DNA from: Marinilabilia sp046483585
GTDB lineage: Bacteria; Bacteroidota; Bacteroidia; Bacteroidales; Marinilabiliaceae
NCBI GenBank assembly: GCA_046483585.1
Contig: JAWOCV010000099.1
Location: 1 to 22,452, forward strand
DNA: 22,452 nt
Direction: 5' to 3'
In this document: piece by piece, positions 6,510-15,532 of the stretch
Position numbering within the stretch: the first letter of the stretch is position 1
Layout of the letters: each line of letters opens with the position of its first letter
Program-made: the position numbers and the translations under genes
The notes under the pieces: model-generated
What the model was told of the DNA's origin: nothing
The model's input: only the letters and a program-made list of their open reading frames with translations
Database searches by the model: none

Positions 6510-7928
6510 ATGCTGAAAAAAAGAAGTATGCGGCACATAACGCCTCTAATACTGATAACTTTTGCGCTATTTTCCGCCTGTGAAGATAAAACAGGAAATC
6601 TGGGCCTGGACATCTTGCCATCCGATGATCTGTTTGAAGGAACAGACTCCTCGACCTTTATTCAAGCCAAAAACATAAGTCCCGGGAGGATCAGAAGTGA
6701 TGATGCCTCATATGCCATCATCGGAAATGTGGATGACGAATTTGCCGGTCAAACCAATGCCGAATTTATCACACAGATAAATACCGGAGAATACATCGAC
6801 TCGGTTTTGAATAAGGGTGAGGATTATTTCGTGGACTCGCTGGTCCTGAATTTGGCTTACAGGGAAAACTGGTGGTTTGGCGACAAGGATGCTGAACACA
6901 ATATAACAGTTTACAGAATGACCAGCCCCTTGTCTCAAACGGAGACCTATTATTCCGATATGAACACTGAAGGGCTCTATGACAGCGAACCAATAGGAGA
7001 ACGGATCAGCAGCGGGTGGGACGCCCAGCCGGATTCGGTATGGGAAGACGATGATTATGTCCATCAATGGCAATTCAGACTGGACGATGAGCTGGCACAT
7101 GAAATATTCAATTACCCGGAAGAAACCCTCGATTCAAGAGAGGCGTTCCGGGAAGCGTTTGCAGGAATTCTGGTGCGCCCGGAACTGGTATCCACCAACA
7201 CACCCGGTTCACTGATCACCCTGGATCTTCTGTCCAGTGATTCCAACATGGAACTCTTTTACTCTTATTATGAAAGAAATGAAGAGAGCGGGGAAGTGAC
7301 CGATACAGTCCATACTTCATACACTTTCCCCATCAACAAGGAAGCTGTGCGCATCAACCTCTTCGACCATGATCACAGCGAATCAATGGATTTCAATGAT
7401 CCTTCCCCCGAAAATCTTGTAGCACAGGGAATGGCCGGTAGTTACGTAGAGATTGACCTGGAAGAAAGCATTGATTTTGAGAAGTGGGAAGATATGCTTG
7501 ATTCCGAAAGTGATCAGGAAGATTTTTACGGGATCAGTGCCGTCAACCTTTATTTCAAGGCTGATACAACCCTGCAAAATGAGGACACCACATTTTATTC
7601 GCCCACACCCCAAACATTAAGAGTTTATGAACTGGATGAAGAAGGGAACCTGGAAGAACCGGTTTATGAGACAGGACAGGAAAACGACCCCATCAGGCCA
7701 TGGTTTGCAGAAGGCTCTTTCAATGATGAAACAGGGGAATACAGGTTCAGACTGGTCGGAGAATATTTCAGGCGTATGGTAGAAAATCCCGAGCTCCGAG
7801 GCCCTTATTATCTGGCTTCTCCCCAACCAGTGTCGGATATTCGCAGAATAATGTTACTCAATAATTCTTCAGGTGAAGATATAACCCCTCATCTGCAGGT
7901 AAAGTATGTCAACATCGACAAGCAGTGA
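6510..7928 (+). CDS. DUF4270 family lipoprotein
   Basis: A 472-residue predicted lipoprotein of unknown function. The N-terminus MLKKRSMRH is followed by a hydrophobic segment and the lipobox FSAC with Cys24 as the lipidated residue; the mature protein would begin CEDKTGNLGLDILPSDD, close to the typical DUF4270 opening. Acidic residues just after the Cys resemble the surface-export signals described for Bacteroidota lipoproteins, so an outer-membrane, perhaps cell-surface, location is likely. The rest is acidic and beta-rich (for example DYFVDSLVLNLAYR, then NLYFKADTT and QTLRVYEL), without a recognisable active site. A later in-frame ATG at 6528 is an alternative start that keeps the signal peptide. 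It is 36 bases behind the GT5-like gene and ends before a strong terminator, so the two are probably one transcript. Confidence 0.88.
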   Translation: MLKKRSMRHITPLILITFALFSACEDKTGNLGLDILPSDDLFEGTDSSTFIQAKNISPGRIRSDDASYAIIGNVDDEFAGQTNAEFITQINTGEYIDSVLNKGEDYFVDSLVLNLAYRENWWFGDKDAEHNITVYRMTSPLSQTETYYSDMNTEGLYDSEPIGERISSGWDAQPDSVWEDDDYVHQWQFRLDDELAHEIFNYPEETLDSREAFREAFAGILVRPELVSTNTPGSLITLDLLSSDSNMELFYSYYERNEESGEVTDTVHTSYTFPINKEAVRINLFDHDHSESMDFNDPSPENLVAQGMAGSYVEIDLEESIDFEKWEDMLDSESDQEDFYGISAVNLYFKADTTLQNEDTTFYSPTPQTLRVYELDEEGNLEEPVYETGQENDPIRPWFAEGSFNDETGEYRFRLVGEYFRRMVENPELRGPYYLASPQPVSDIRRIMLLNNSSGEDITPHLQVKYVNIDKQ

Positions 7929-7976
7929 CGTTTTAAGGAATAATTGCCTGTCAAAAGATTAAAGAGTCAAGAAAGG

Positions 7977-8020
7977 AAAGCACCTTGTGTAGCAAATTCA
8001 CTACACAAGGTGCTTTTTTT
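7977..8020 (+). terminator. Strong intrinsic terminator after the DUF4270 gene
   Basis: A 16-bp perfect stem, arms 7977-7992 and 8001-8016 (core GCACCTTGTGTAG with its complement), an 8-base loop, and a T tract to 8020. It lies about 50 bases past the stop and isolates the GT5-like/DUF4270 unit from the ATPase operon. Confidence 0.93.
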
Positions 8021-8262
8021 ATTGCATATAAATTACCCTTGCATAAATGTCACCTGTCCGAACAAAATTTGCAATTACAACAAGCCATGGCAGGATGATC
8101 CGGTCAACAACACTCCGCTCTCCAAATTCGACATTCCGGGGAATCAGGGAAAAGTTTAAACATCATCGTCCATAATAGAACAGAACGCTAATCACCAGGA
8201 CGTTACCCCAGCAGTATGTCAATAATTGTATAAACTTCCGGACATTGCCTTTGAACGAAAAG

Positions 8263-8294
8263 TTTGTAGGATATTTTTAAAAAAACTATTTTAG
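8263..8294 (+). promoter_or_regulatory. Predicted promoter of the V-type ATPase operon
   Basis: TTTG (8263-8266), 20 bases, TATTTTAG (8287-8294). This has the same spacing as the promoter at 5610-5641 and one mismatch to the -7 consensus TAnnTTTG. The expected leader is about 55 bases to the atpE ATG. Confidence 0.5.
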
Positions 8295-8357
8295 AGCGAT
8301 TAAATTTAGAAAATTCCACAGCAAAAAATTCGTTTCGACCCGATAAAAACTGGAACT

Positions 8358-8969
8358 ATGACAAAAAAACTTCAGGACCTTACCGAAAAAATTTATAACG
8401 AGGGGGTCCAGAAAGCCAAAGAGGAGGCCGATAATATCATAGAAGAGGCCCGGAAAAAAGCTTCGGCAATAGAAGAGGAGGCCCGGAAAAAAGCCGAAAA
8501 AAAGGTGGCCGATGCCGAGAAAAAAGCCGAAGAGACAAAAAAACACGTAGAGGCCGAAATGAAGATGGCCCTCGACCAGTCAGTGGCCGCTCTCAAACAG
8601 GACATTGCCAATCTGGTAACCATGGAAGCCATAGAACCCTCCATGAAAGAGCTTTTCTCCGACAAAAAATACCTGGGTGATCTTGTGAAACGTGTGATCG
8701 ACGGATGGATTGAAAAAGAAAGTATGGACCTTGAAATCATCCTTCCCGAAAAAGATCGAAAAGAAATGGAAGACCATTTTAAAAAACAATTGGCCCACCA
8801 CCTGAACAAAGGGCTAAAACTTTCATTCTCCAGGGATGTAAAATCGGGATTCAAAGTTGGGCCGGCCGACGGAAGCTATGTGATCAGCTTCACCGACGAA
8901 GATTTCAATAACTTCTTCAAAGCCTATTTGCGTCCCAAATCTACCGAACTACTTTTTGAAAAGAAATAA
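8358..8969 (+). CDS. atpE: V-type ATP synthase subunit E
   Basis: Peripheral-stalk subunit that ties the catalytic head to the membrane part. The 203-residue protein has the family layout: a charged N-terminal helix from about residue 15 to 80, rich in Lys, Glu and Ala (KAKEEADNIIEEARKKAS, then EEEARKKAEKKVADAEKKA), and a globular C-terminal domain. The long Lys/Glu helix would normally pair with subunit G, which is not encoded here. It is the first gene of the ATPase unit and is followed after 2 bases by the DUF2764 gene. Confidence 0.93.
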   Translation: MTKKLQDLTEKIYNEGVQKAKEEADNIIEEARKKASAIEEEARKKAEKKVADAEKKAEETKKHVEAEMKMALDQSVAALKQDIANLVTMEAIEPSMKELFSDKKYLGDLVKRVIDGWIEKESMDLEIILPEKDRKEMEDHFKKQLAHHLNKGLKLSFSRDVKSGFKVGPADGSYVISFTDEDFNNFFKAYLRPKSTELLFEKK

Positions 8970-8971
8970 CC

Positions 8972-9835
8972 ATGTCAAGAGGCTACTATTATCTTGTTGC
9001 CGGTTTGCCTGATCTTGTGCCTGAAGAGAAAAAGCTTGTTTTTTCATCGGCCGGATTCCGGGAGATGATGGCAGACGAACTGGCACCACAAGATTTCGAA
9101 TTGCTGAAAAGTTTCTATTTGCCCTTTGACCATGAAAATCTTTTAAACCTTTTCTTTGAAAAGGACAAAGCATGGGACGAACGGGGCAACTTCAGCAAAG
9201 AGGAGCTGGAGCCATTGATCGACCGAAAATTGGTGCATACCGCAGATATGGAATCATTTCCTTCTTATATGGAAGATTTTGTCCTTGCCATGCACGGCGA
9301 GGAAGCATCAGAAAGCCGTGTGAAAGCGGCACGGCGGCTCAGCACCGATTACAATGCATGGCTCGACCAATCAGAGAACATATTTGTCCGCGAGCTGGCC
9401 AGGTACCTGCGCGATACCTCCAACGTACTGACAGCTCTCAACGGAAGAAAATACGAGATCAATTACGAAGATGCCCTCATCGGGGACGATGATGTAACAG
9501 ATGCCCTTAAAAAAAGCAGGGGACGTGATTTCGGGCTTAAATCGGAAGTAGAACATATCGAAGACATTTTACAGATCTTTGAGACAGACAATCTGAAGGA
9601 CCGCGAACTCAAACTGGATGTTCACAAATGGAATTTTGTGGAAGAAGCCACTTTTTTCAATTATTTTACCGTGGAAAAAGTGCTGGCTTTCCTTCAGAAG
9701 CTTTTCATTGCCGAACGCTGGATACATCTCGATCCTGAGAAGGGACGCGAAATGTTTGAAAAATTGTTTAACGAATTGAAGTCGGGTTTTGAATTCCCCG
9801 AAGAATATACATTGACCTATGGAAAGAAACGATAA
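8972..9835 (+). CDS. DUF2764 family protein of the V-type ATPase operon
   Basis: A 287-residue soluble, mainly helical protein beginning MSRGYYYLVAGLPDL, the typical opening of DUF2764. It has no membrane segment or known catalytic motif. In Bacteroidota, Chlamydiae and spirochaetes this family regularly sits between atpE and atpA, where other bacteria have the genes for subunits C and F, so it is the best candidate for the central-stalk/ring connector (subunit C/d role). That role is inferred from position. It starts 2 bases after atpE and its end overlaps the start of atpA by 17 bases, which points to coupled translation and a fixed place in the complex. Confidence 0.88.
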   Translation: MSRGYYYLVAGLPDLVPEEKKLVFSSAGFREMMADELAPQDFELLKSFYLPFDHENLLNLFFEKDKAWDERGNFSKEELEPLIDRKLVHTADMESFPSYMEDFVLAMHGEEASESRVKAARRLSTDYNAWLDQSENIFVRELARYLRDTSNVLTALNGRKYEINYEDALIGDDDVTDALKKSRGRDFGLKSEVEHIEDILQIFETDNLKDRELKLDVHKWNFVEEATFFNYFTVEKVLAFLQKLFIAERWIHLDPEKGREMFEKLFNELKSGFEFPEEYTLTYGKKR

Positions 9836-11609
9836 AACAGTCGGTATTGTATCCGGAATCATTGCCAACCTGGTAGTGGTAGATGTGGAAGACCCGGTTG
9901 GCCAGAACGAGATTTGCTTCGTCACCCACGGGGAGGAAGAGTTGATGGCGGAGGTCATCAAAGTGACCGGCAAACAAGCTTATATTCAGGTGTTTGAAAG
10001 TACCCGCGGCCTTCGTCCCGGCAGCAAGGTCCATTTTGAAGGGCACATGCTCGAGGTGACCCTCGGCCCCGGTATTCTCTCAAGAAACTACGACGGGTTA
10101 CAGCACGACCTGGACAAGATGGACGGCATTTTTCTCAAGCGTGGCGATTACACAGATCCCCTCGATCATGACAAAAAATGGCATTTCAAGCCCATTGCCT
10201 CCGAAGGCGATGAAGTAGCCGCCGGCGACTGGCTTGGCGAAGTGGAAGAAAACGGTATGCCACACCGCATCATGGTGCCTTTTAAACTGGAAGGGACTTA
10301 CAAGCTAAAGTCGCTTGTTTCCGAAGGTGAATATACCATAGATGATGAGATCGCTGTCCTGGAAGACAGCAACGGAGAGTCCATTTCGGTAAACATGATC
10401 CAGAAGTGGCCCGTCAAGATCCCCATCAAAACTTTCAGAGAGAAACCAAGACCTTTTAAACTACTTGAGACCGGCGTTCGCTGCATCGACACCCTCAATC
10501 CCATCACGGAGGGTGGAACAGGCTTTATCCCGGGACCTTTCGGTACAGGTAAAACAGTCCTCCAGCACGCCATATCCAAACAGGCTGAAGCCGACATTGT
10601 GATCATCGCAGCATGCGGTGAAAGGGCCAATGAGGTGGTGGAGATCTTCAAAGAATTCCCGGAACTGGATGACCCCCGCACAGGACGTAAACTGATCGAG
10701 CGAACCACCATTATCGCCAACACTTCAAATATGCCGGTTGCCGCACGTGAAGCCTCGGTCTATACCGCCATGACCCTGGGCGAATACTACCGTTCCATGG
10801 GGCTGAAAATACTCCTGATGGCCGACTCAACATCACGTTGGGCCCAGGCCCTGAGGGAAATGTCGAACCGCCTTGAAGAGCTCCCGGGACCGGATGCTTT
10901 CCCCATGGACCTTTCGGCCATAATCTCTAACTTTTACAGCCGAGCCGGTTATGTTTATCTCAACAACGGGAAGACCGGCTCGATCACTTTCATCGGAACC
11001 GTATCACCAGCCGGTGGTAACCTGAAAGAACCCGTTACAGAAAACACGCGAAAAGCCGCCCGCTGTTTTTACGGCCTTTCGCAGGACCGCGCCGACAGTA
11101 AGCGCTATCCCGCCATCGATCCCATCGACAGCTATTCAAAATACCTGGAATATCCGGAACTTCAGGAATCTCTCGGAAAAAACCTGGGCGAACACTGGCT
11201 CGAGAATGTTCTGAAATCCAAAGACGTTCTAATCCGGGGTAAGGAAGCCAACGAACAGATCAACATCCTGGGCGACGACGGCGTACCAATAGAATTCCAT
11301 CAACGCTTCTGGAAAGCTGAACTTATCGACTTTGTCGTTCTCCAGCAGGATGCTTTCGACACGATCGATGCTTCCACGCCACTGGAAAGGCAAAAATTCA
11401 TGCTCGAAAAAGTGCTCAGCATCGTTGACACCGACTTTGAGTTCAAACATTTCGAACAGGTCGGCGATTTCTTCAAGCGCATCATCAACCAGCTGAAGCA
11501 GATGAATTATTCAGAATTCCAGTCAGACCGTTTCAATGAGTTCGAGAAAGAACTCGGTGAAATGCTGAAGGAACATGCTGTGGAAGCCTCAGAAAAAGAA
11601 GCTGTCTAA
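9819..11609 (+). CDS. atpA: V-type ATP synthase catalytic subunit A
   Basis: Catalytic nucleotide-binding subunit of the soluble V1/A1 head. The 596-residue product has the N-terminal barrel (IVSGIIANLVVVD), the subunit-A-specific insertion that distinguishes it from F-type beta, Walker A as GPFGTGKT at residues 239-246 with K245 (many relatives have Ser or Ala for Thr243), the GERANE segment with the catalytic Glu, and ILLMADSTSRWAQALRE. The gene begins inside the end of the DUF2764 gene (17-base overlap). The spacing to atpB is 32 bases. Confidence 0.97.
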   Translation: MERNDKTVGIVSGIIANLVVVDVEDPVGQNEICFVTHGEEELMAEVIKVTGKQAYIQVFESTRGLRPGSKVHFEGHMLEVTLGPGILSRNYDGLQHDLDKMDGIFLKRGDYTDPLDHDKKWHFKPIASEGDEVAAGDWLGEVEENGMPHRIMVPFKLEGTYKLKSLVSEGEYTIDDEIAVLEDSNGESISVNMIQKWPVKIPIKTFREKPRPFKLLETGVRCIDTLNPITEGGTGFIPGPFGTGKTVLQHAISKQAEADIVIIAACGERANEVVEIFKEFPELDDPRTGRKLIERTTIIANTSNMPVAAREASVYTAMTLGEYYRSMGLKILLMADSTSRWAQALREMSNRLEELPGPDAFPMDLSAIISNFYSRAGYVYLNNGKTGSITFIGTVSPAGGNLKEPVTENTRKAARCFYGLSQDRADSKRYPAIDPIDSYSKYLEYPELQESLGKNLGEHWLENVLKSKDVLIRGKEANEQINILGDDGVPIEFHQRFWKAELIDFVVLQQDAFDTIDASTPLERQKFMLEKVLSIVDTDFEFKHFEQVGDFFKRIINQLKQMNYSEFQSDRFNEFEKELGEMLKEHAVEASEKEAV

Positions 11610-11641
11610 TATCCAAACGTTTTCAGATAAAAGATCAGACT

Positions 11642-12961
11642 ATGAAGAGTCAGGCATTTCAAAAAGTATATACCAAACTTACAAACATTACCAAAGCCAC
11701 AGTTTCACTCAAGGCCCAGGATGTGGGTTATGACGAAATGGCAGTGGTACACGGCCGCATGGCCCAGGTGGTAAAAATCGTGGGCGACCAGGTGGTGCTC
11801 CAGATATTCTCCGGCACGGAAGGCATCCCGACCAACGCCGAGGTCACTTTCATGGGTAACCCGCCTCAGATCAAGGTCAGTGATGAACTATCGGGACGGT
11901 TTTTCAACGCTTACGGGGATCCTATTGATGGGGGACCCGATATAGAAGGAGAAGTTCGTGAAATCGGAGGCCCGTCGGTGAACCCGGTGCGTCGTGAACA
12001 GCCTTCCAATCTTATAGCCACGGGAATTGCCGGCATTGACCTGAACAACAGTCTCGTGTCGGGCCAAAAGATCCCGTTTTTCGCTGACAGTGACCAGCCT
12101 TACAACCAGGTAATGGCCAGTGTGGCCCTTCGGGCCAAGGCCGACAAGATCATCCTCGGTGGCATGGGGCTCTCCAACGACGACTACCTCTACTTTAAGC
12201 AGGTTTTCGACAATGCCGGTGCCCTCGATCGCATCGTCAGTTTCGTGAACACCACCGAAGACCCGCCGGTTGAACGTCTCCTGGTACCTGATATGGCCCT
12301 TACCACAGCGGAGTATTTTGCCGTGGACAAAAACGAAAGTGTTTTGGTTCTGCTCACCGATATGACACTCTTTGCCGATGCTTTGAGTATCGTATCGAAC
12401 CGGATGGACCAGATCCCGTCGAAAGACAGTATGCCAGGTTCACTTTATTCTGACCTGGCACGTATTTACGAAAAGGCGGTTCAGTTTCCGGAAGGAGGAT
12501 CCATTACCATCGTAGCTGTAACAACACTTTCGGGTGGCGATATCACCCACGCCATTCCCGACAATACCGGTTATATTACAGAAGGTCAGCTGTTCCTGCG
12601 GCGCGACACGGACATCGGTAAGGTTATCGTTGACCCGTTCCGATCACTGTCACGCCTGAAACAGCTCGTGATCGGAAAACAAACCCGCGAAGACCATCCG
12701 CAGGTAATGAATGCCGCGATACGTCTGTATGCCGATGCTGCAAACGCACGGACCAAACTGGACAACGGGTTTGATCTTACTGACTACGACGAGCGAACCC
12801 TCGAATTTGCCCGGGCCTACTCGGAAAAGCTGCTGGCCATCGATGTTAACGTCGACACCGATACCATGCTTGATATTGCCTGGGATCTCTATAAAGAGTA
12901 TTTTTCCAGGGCAGAGGTTGGGATCAAAAAAGACCTTGTGGACAAGTTCTGGAAAGAGTGA
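11642..12961 (+). CDS. atpB: V-type ATP synthase regulatory subunit B
   Basis: Non-catalytic subunit that alternates with A in the head. The 439-residue product has the usual domains; in place of a P-loop it has the degenerate FADSDQPYN (from residue 147), as expected for B subunits that do not hydrolyse ATP. SGRFFNAYGDPIDGGP and the segment around RMDQIPSKDSMPGSLYSDLA are typical. It is followed by a 113-base gap, the longest inside the operon, before atpD. Confidence 0.97.
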   Translation: MKSQAFQKVYTKLTNITKATVSLKAQDVGYDEMAVVHGRMAQVVKIVGDQVVLQIFSGTEGIPTNAEVTFMGNPPQIKVSDELSGRFFNAYGDPIDGGPDIEGEVREIGGPSVNPVRREQPSNLIATGIAGIDLNNSLVSGQKIPFFADSDQPYNQVMASVALRAKADKIILGGMGLSNDDYLYFKQVFDNAGALDRIVSFVNTTEDPPVERLLVPDMALTTAEYFAVDKNESVLVLLTDMTLFADALSIVSNRMDQIPSKDSMPGSLYSDLARIYEKAVQFPEGGSITIVAVTTLSGGDITHAIPDNTGYITEGQLFLRRDTDIGKVIVDPFRSLSRLKQLVIGKQTREDHPQVMNAAIRLYADAANARTKLDNGFDLTDYDERTLEFARAYSEKLLAIDVNVDTDTMLDIAWDLYKEYFSRAEVGIKKDLVDKFWKE

Positions 12962-13074
12962 AAGTAGGGAATCTTTCCATCCTTTCACCAAGTGTGGCTG
13001 AAAGCAGAAAGATGAAAACATCTTTTACCAGGTTTTACCAGGAATGTTAAAGTGCAACAAAAGAAGGAGACAAC
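12962..13074 (+). promoter_or_regulatory. Structured gap between atpB and atpD with a Shine-Dalgarno site
   Basis: This gap has a small hairpin (AAAGATG-AAAA-CATCTTT at about 13009-13026), a tandem 10-base repeat TTTTACCAGG (13023-13032 and 13033-13042), and AAGGAGA at 13064-13070, correctly placed before the GTG start of atpD at 13075. Purine-rich ribosome binding sites are uncommon in Bacteroidota, so it may adjust subunit stoichiometry; that is inference. I see no consensus promoter here. Confidence 0.45.
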
Positions 13075-13677
13075 GTGGCCATAAAGTTTCAATATAACAA
13101 GACATCACAGCAGATCCTTGCCAAGCAGTTAGCCATCAGGGAGCGCGCGTTACCGACACTGAAGAACAAAGAGTCGGCCCTGCGCGTGGAGGTCAAAAAG
13201 GCCAAAGACAAAGCTGCTGAACTGGAGAAGGCTCTGAAGGAAGAGCTCAGCCTCTACGACGAAATGATGCGCCTTTGGAATGAGTTCGATCCCACGCTGG
13301 TTAAGATCAGCGATGTGGAGCTCTCCACCAAGAAGATTGCCGGGGTTCTGACACCGGTACTGGAAAAGGTGCATTTTGAAGTGCGCGATTACAATATGTT
13401 TGAGCGGCCTGCCTGGTTCCCCGACGGTATAGCCATCCTCGAGAAACTGGCAAAAATTGCCATAGAAAGGGAAGTGTTTGAACGAAAGATGGCGTTACTG
13501 GATTTTGCCCGTAAAAAGACCACCCAAAAGGTGAACTTGTACGAAAAGGTGCAGATCCCCGGTTATCAGGATGCCATCCGCAAGATCAAACGCTTCCTGG
13601 AAGACGAGGAAAATCTGTCCAAGGCAGCCCAGAAAATTGTTAAAACCCGTCAGCAAAATACGGAGGTGGCGTCATGA
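13075..13677 (+). CDS. atpD: V-type ATP synthase subunit D
   Basis: Central-shaft subunit that turns inside the A/B head. The 200-residue product is mostly two long helices, as expected of an antiparallel coiled-coil shaft: residues about 10-70 (ALRVEVKKAKDKAAELEKAL) and about 130-190. It begins with GTG (MAIKFQYNKTSQQILAKQ), supported by the family start and by AAGGAGA 4 bases upstream. The stop overlaps the atpI start as ATGA, so the two are translationally coupled. Confidence 0.95.
   Translation: MAIKFQYNKTSQQILAKQLAIRERALPTLKNKESALRVEVKKAKDKAAELEKALKEELSLYDEMMRLWNEFDPTLVKISDVELSTKKIAGVLTPVLEKVHFEVRDYNMFERPAWFPDGIAILEKLAKIAIEREVFERKMALLDFARKKTTQKVNLYEKVQIPGYQDAIRKIKRFLEDEENLSKAAQKIVKTRQQNTEVAS
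13662..13666 (+). promoter_or_regulatory. Shine-Dalgarno site of atpI
   Basis: GGAGG followed by 7 bases and the atpI ATG at 13674. It is a strong match to the anti-SD sequence, lies inside the end of atpD, and is unusual in this phylum. Confidence 0.6.
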
Positions 13678-15497
13678 TCATACCAATGTTCAAATACTCT
13701 TTTCTGGTGTTTCATGCCGATTATACCCGGTTCCTGGAACACCTGAAAGATATGGGTGTGGCGCACATTGTGGAGCACCAGGATGAGCCCACCGCGGAGA
13801 TGCAGGATCTCTACCGGAGAATCAGTGATCTTTCCAAAACCATCAAAAATCTTGAAGCGCGGAAAAAGAATGCGCCGGAATCAACAGGAGATATCTCCGG
13901 GACTTCCGGTGAAAAGCTGAATGAACGGATCATCGAGATCGAAAATAACCTGGAGCAACAACGCCAACGGCTCTCTTCCCTGCAGAAAGAGGAGAAACAA
14001 CTGGCACCCTGGGGGCATTTTTCCCAGGAAGATGTGGCCAAACTAAAGGAAGCAGGAATCAATTTCAGATTTCTGATGTGCCCCGAATCAAAATATGATC
14101 CTGCCTGGGAAGAAAAATACCCTGTGGAACTGATTTCTCAAACAGATGGTTACAGCTATTTTGTTTTTGTCGATGACTCAGAAGCAGGCAATCTTCCTGA
14201 AGAGCTGGATACGGTGGACGAAATCACCCTTCCCGAAAATGATCTGGAACAGGTAACCCGCCGTATAGCGGAAACCCGGGAACAAATCGCCAGTCTTGAA
14301 GAAGAGCTGGATGCCATCGCTGTCAAGGGACTGGATCTTCTTGAAAATTACAAGCTGGAACTGGAGGATCAGCTGGGTGATCTTAACGTAAGATTTCAGA
14401 CCCTTGAGGAAGTGGAAGGGGCCGTACGGCTCATTGAAGCATGGATCCCCCAGATCAAAATGGGTGAGCTGGAAAAGTGGGTTGACCAGGAGGATGTTTA
14501 CTACCTGAAGACTGAGGCCCGGGGGCATGATAAGCCGCCTATCCTTCTTAAAAACAATCGGTATGCCCGCTTATTTGAGCCGGTGAGTAAGCTCTTTTCC
14601 CTGCCTTCATACATGGAACTGGATCTGACACCGTTTTTCGCCCCTTTCTTTATGCTGTTTTTTGGCTTTTGCCTGGGTGATGCCGGTTACGGTTTCCTTT
14701 TACTCATTGCAGCAGGTATATACAAACGAAAGGCAGCAAAGAAAATGAAACCGGTCATGACCCTCGTTCAGTTTCTGGGGGGAGCCACAGTATTGTTCGG
14801 GGCCATAACAGGCACATTCTTCGGGATTAATCTGATGGAGACCCCACCCAAATTTCTGACCGATTTCAGGGACATGTTCCTTGACAATGACCAGATGTTC
14901 AACTTAGCCCTGATATTTGGTGCTGTTCAGATCATTTTCGGAATGATCCTGAAAGGAATCAACCAGATCAGGCAACATGGTTTTGGTTACTCCCTGGCTA
15001 CCTGGGGCTGGTTGCTGTTGATCATTTCATCCGGCATTTTTTATTACCTCGACCAGAAGAATCCTGAAGCCGGCCATTTGTTTGGCACACCCCATTTATT
15101 GTTGTTAGGAGTGGCCGGATTGGGAATCTTTGTTTTTAACCATCCCGGGCGAAATGTAGTGGTCAACGTCGGAGCAGGCCTTTGGGATGCCTACAATACG
15201 GTAACTGGCGTTGTTGGAGACCTCTTGTCCTACATCCGTTTATTCGCACTTGGCCTGGCCAGTGCCATTCTGGGACAGGTATTCAATCAACTGGCTTTCG
15301 ACATGTCGCCCGACATTCCCGTACTTGGAGCCATTGTGGTTCTGATCATTTTGTTGGTCGGACACGGAATCAATATCTTTATGTCAGGACTCGGGTCGTT
15401 TGTACACCCGTTGCGTCTGACTTTTGTTGAGTTTTACAAAAATGCAGGATTTATAGGAGGCGGAAAAGAATACAAGCCTTTTCAAAGAGTTAAGTAA
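13674..15497 (+). CDS. atpI: V-type ATP synthase subunit I (a subunit)
   Basis: Membrane stator that provides the ion half-channels. The 607-residue protein has a soluble N-terminal half with two coiled-coil stretches (about residues 45-110 and 190-235), then from about residue 315 a run of seven or so hydrophobic segments (for example FFAPFFMLFFGFCLGDAGYG). The two conserved helix arginines are present: R522 in SYIRLFALGLA and R581 in HPLRLTFVEFY, matching the essential Arg pair of the a subunit in other V/A-ATPases. It overlaps atpD by 4 bases and has a GGAGG site; atpK follows after 35 bases. Confidence 0.96.
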   Translation: MIIPMFKYSFLVFHADYTRFLEHLKDMGVAHIVEHQDEPTAEMQDLYRRISDLSKTIKNLEARKKNAPESTGDISGTSGEKLNERIIEIENNLEQQRQRLSSLQKEEKQLAPWGHFSQEDVAKLKEAGINFRFLMCPESKYDPAWEEKYPVELISQTDGYSYFVFVDDSEAGNLPEELDTVDEITLPENDLEQVTRRIAETREQIASLEEELDAIAVKGLDLLENYKLELEDQLGDLNVRFQTLEEVEGAVRLIEAWIPQIKMGELEKWVDQEDVYYLKTEARGHDKPPILLKNNRYARLFEPVSKLFSLPSYMELDLTPFFAPFFMLFFGFCLGDAGYGFLLLIAAGIYKRKAAKKMKPVMTLVQFLGGATVLFGAITGTFFGINLMETPPKFLTDFRDMFLDNDQMFNLALIFGAVQIIFGMILKGINQIRQHGFGYSLATWGWLLLIISSGIFYYLDQKNPEAGHLFGTPHLLLLGVAGLGIFVFNHPGRNVVVNVGAGLWDAYNTVTGVVGDLLSYIRLFALGLASAILGQVFNQLAFDMSPDIPVLGAIVVLIILLVGHGINIFMSGLGSFVHPLRLTFVEFYKNAGFIGGGKEYKPFQRVK

Positions 15498-15532
15498 ATA
15501 AAATTAATTAATAACCTTAAAAATAGGATTAT

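Larger units (their letters stand above)
7929..8357. other. Intergenic region between the DUF4270 gene and the V-ATPase operon
   Basis: Contains the terminator (7977-8020) and the operon promoter (8263-8294). An open frame at 7944-8159 runs straight through the terminator hairpin and is not credible as a gene. Bases 8021-8262 show nothing I can interpret. Confidence 0.6.

Noticed and set aside
7944..8159. 71-codon open frame after the DUF4270 gene
   Set aside because: It includes both arms of the strong terminator at 7977-8020 and has no protein-like features.
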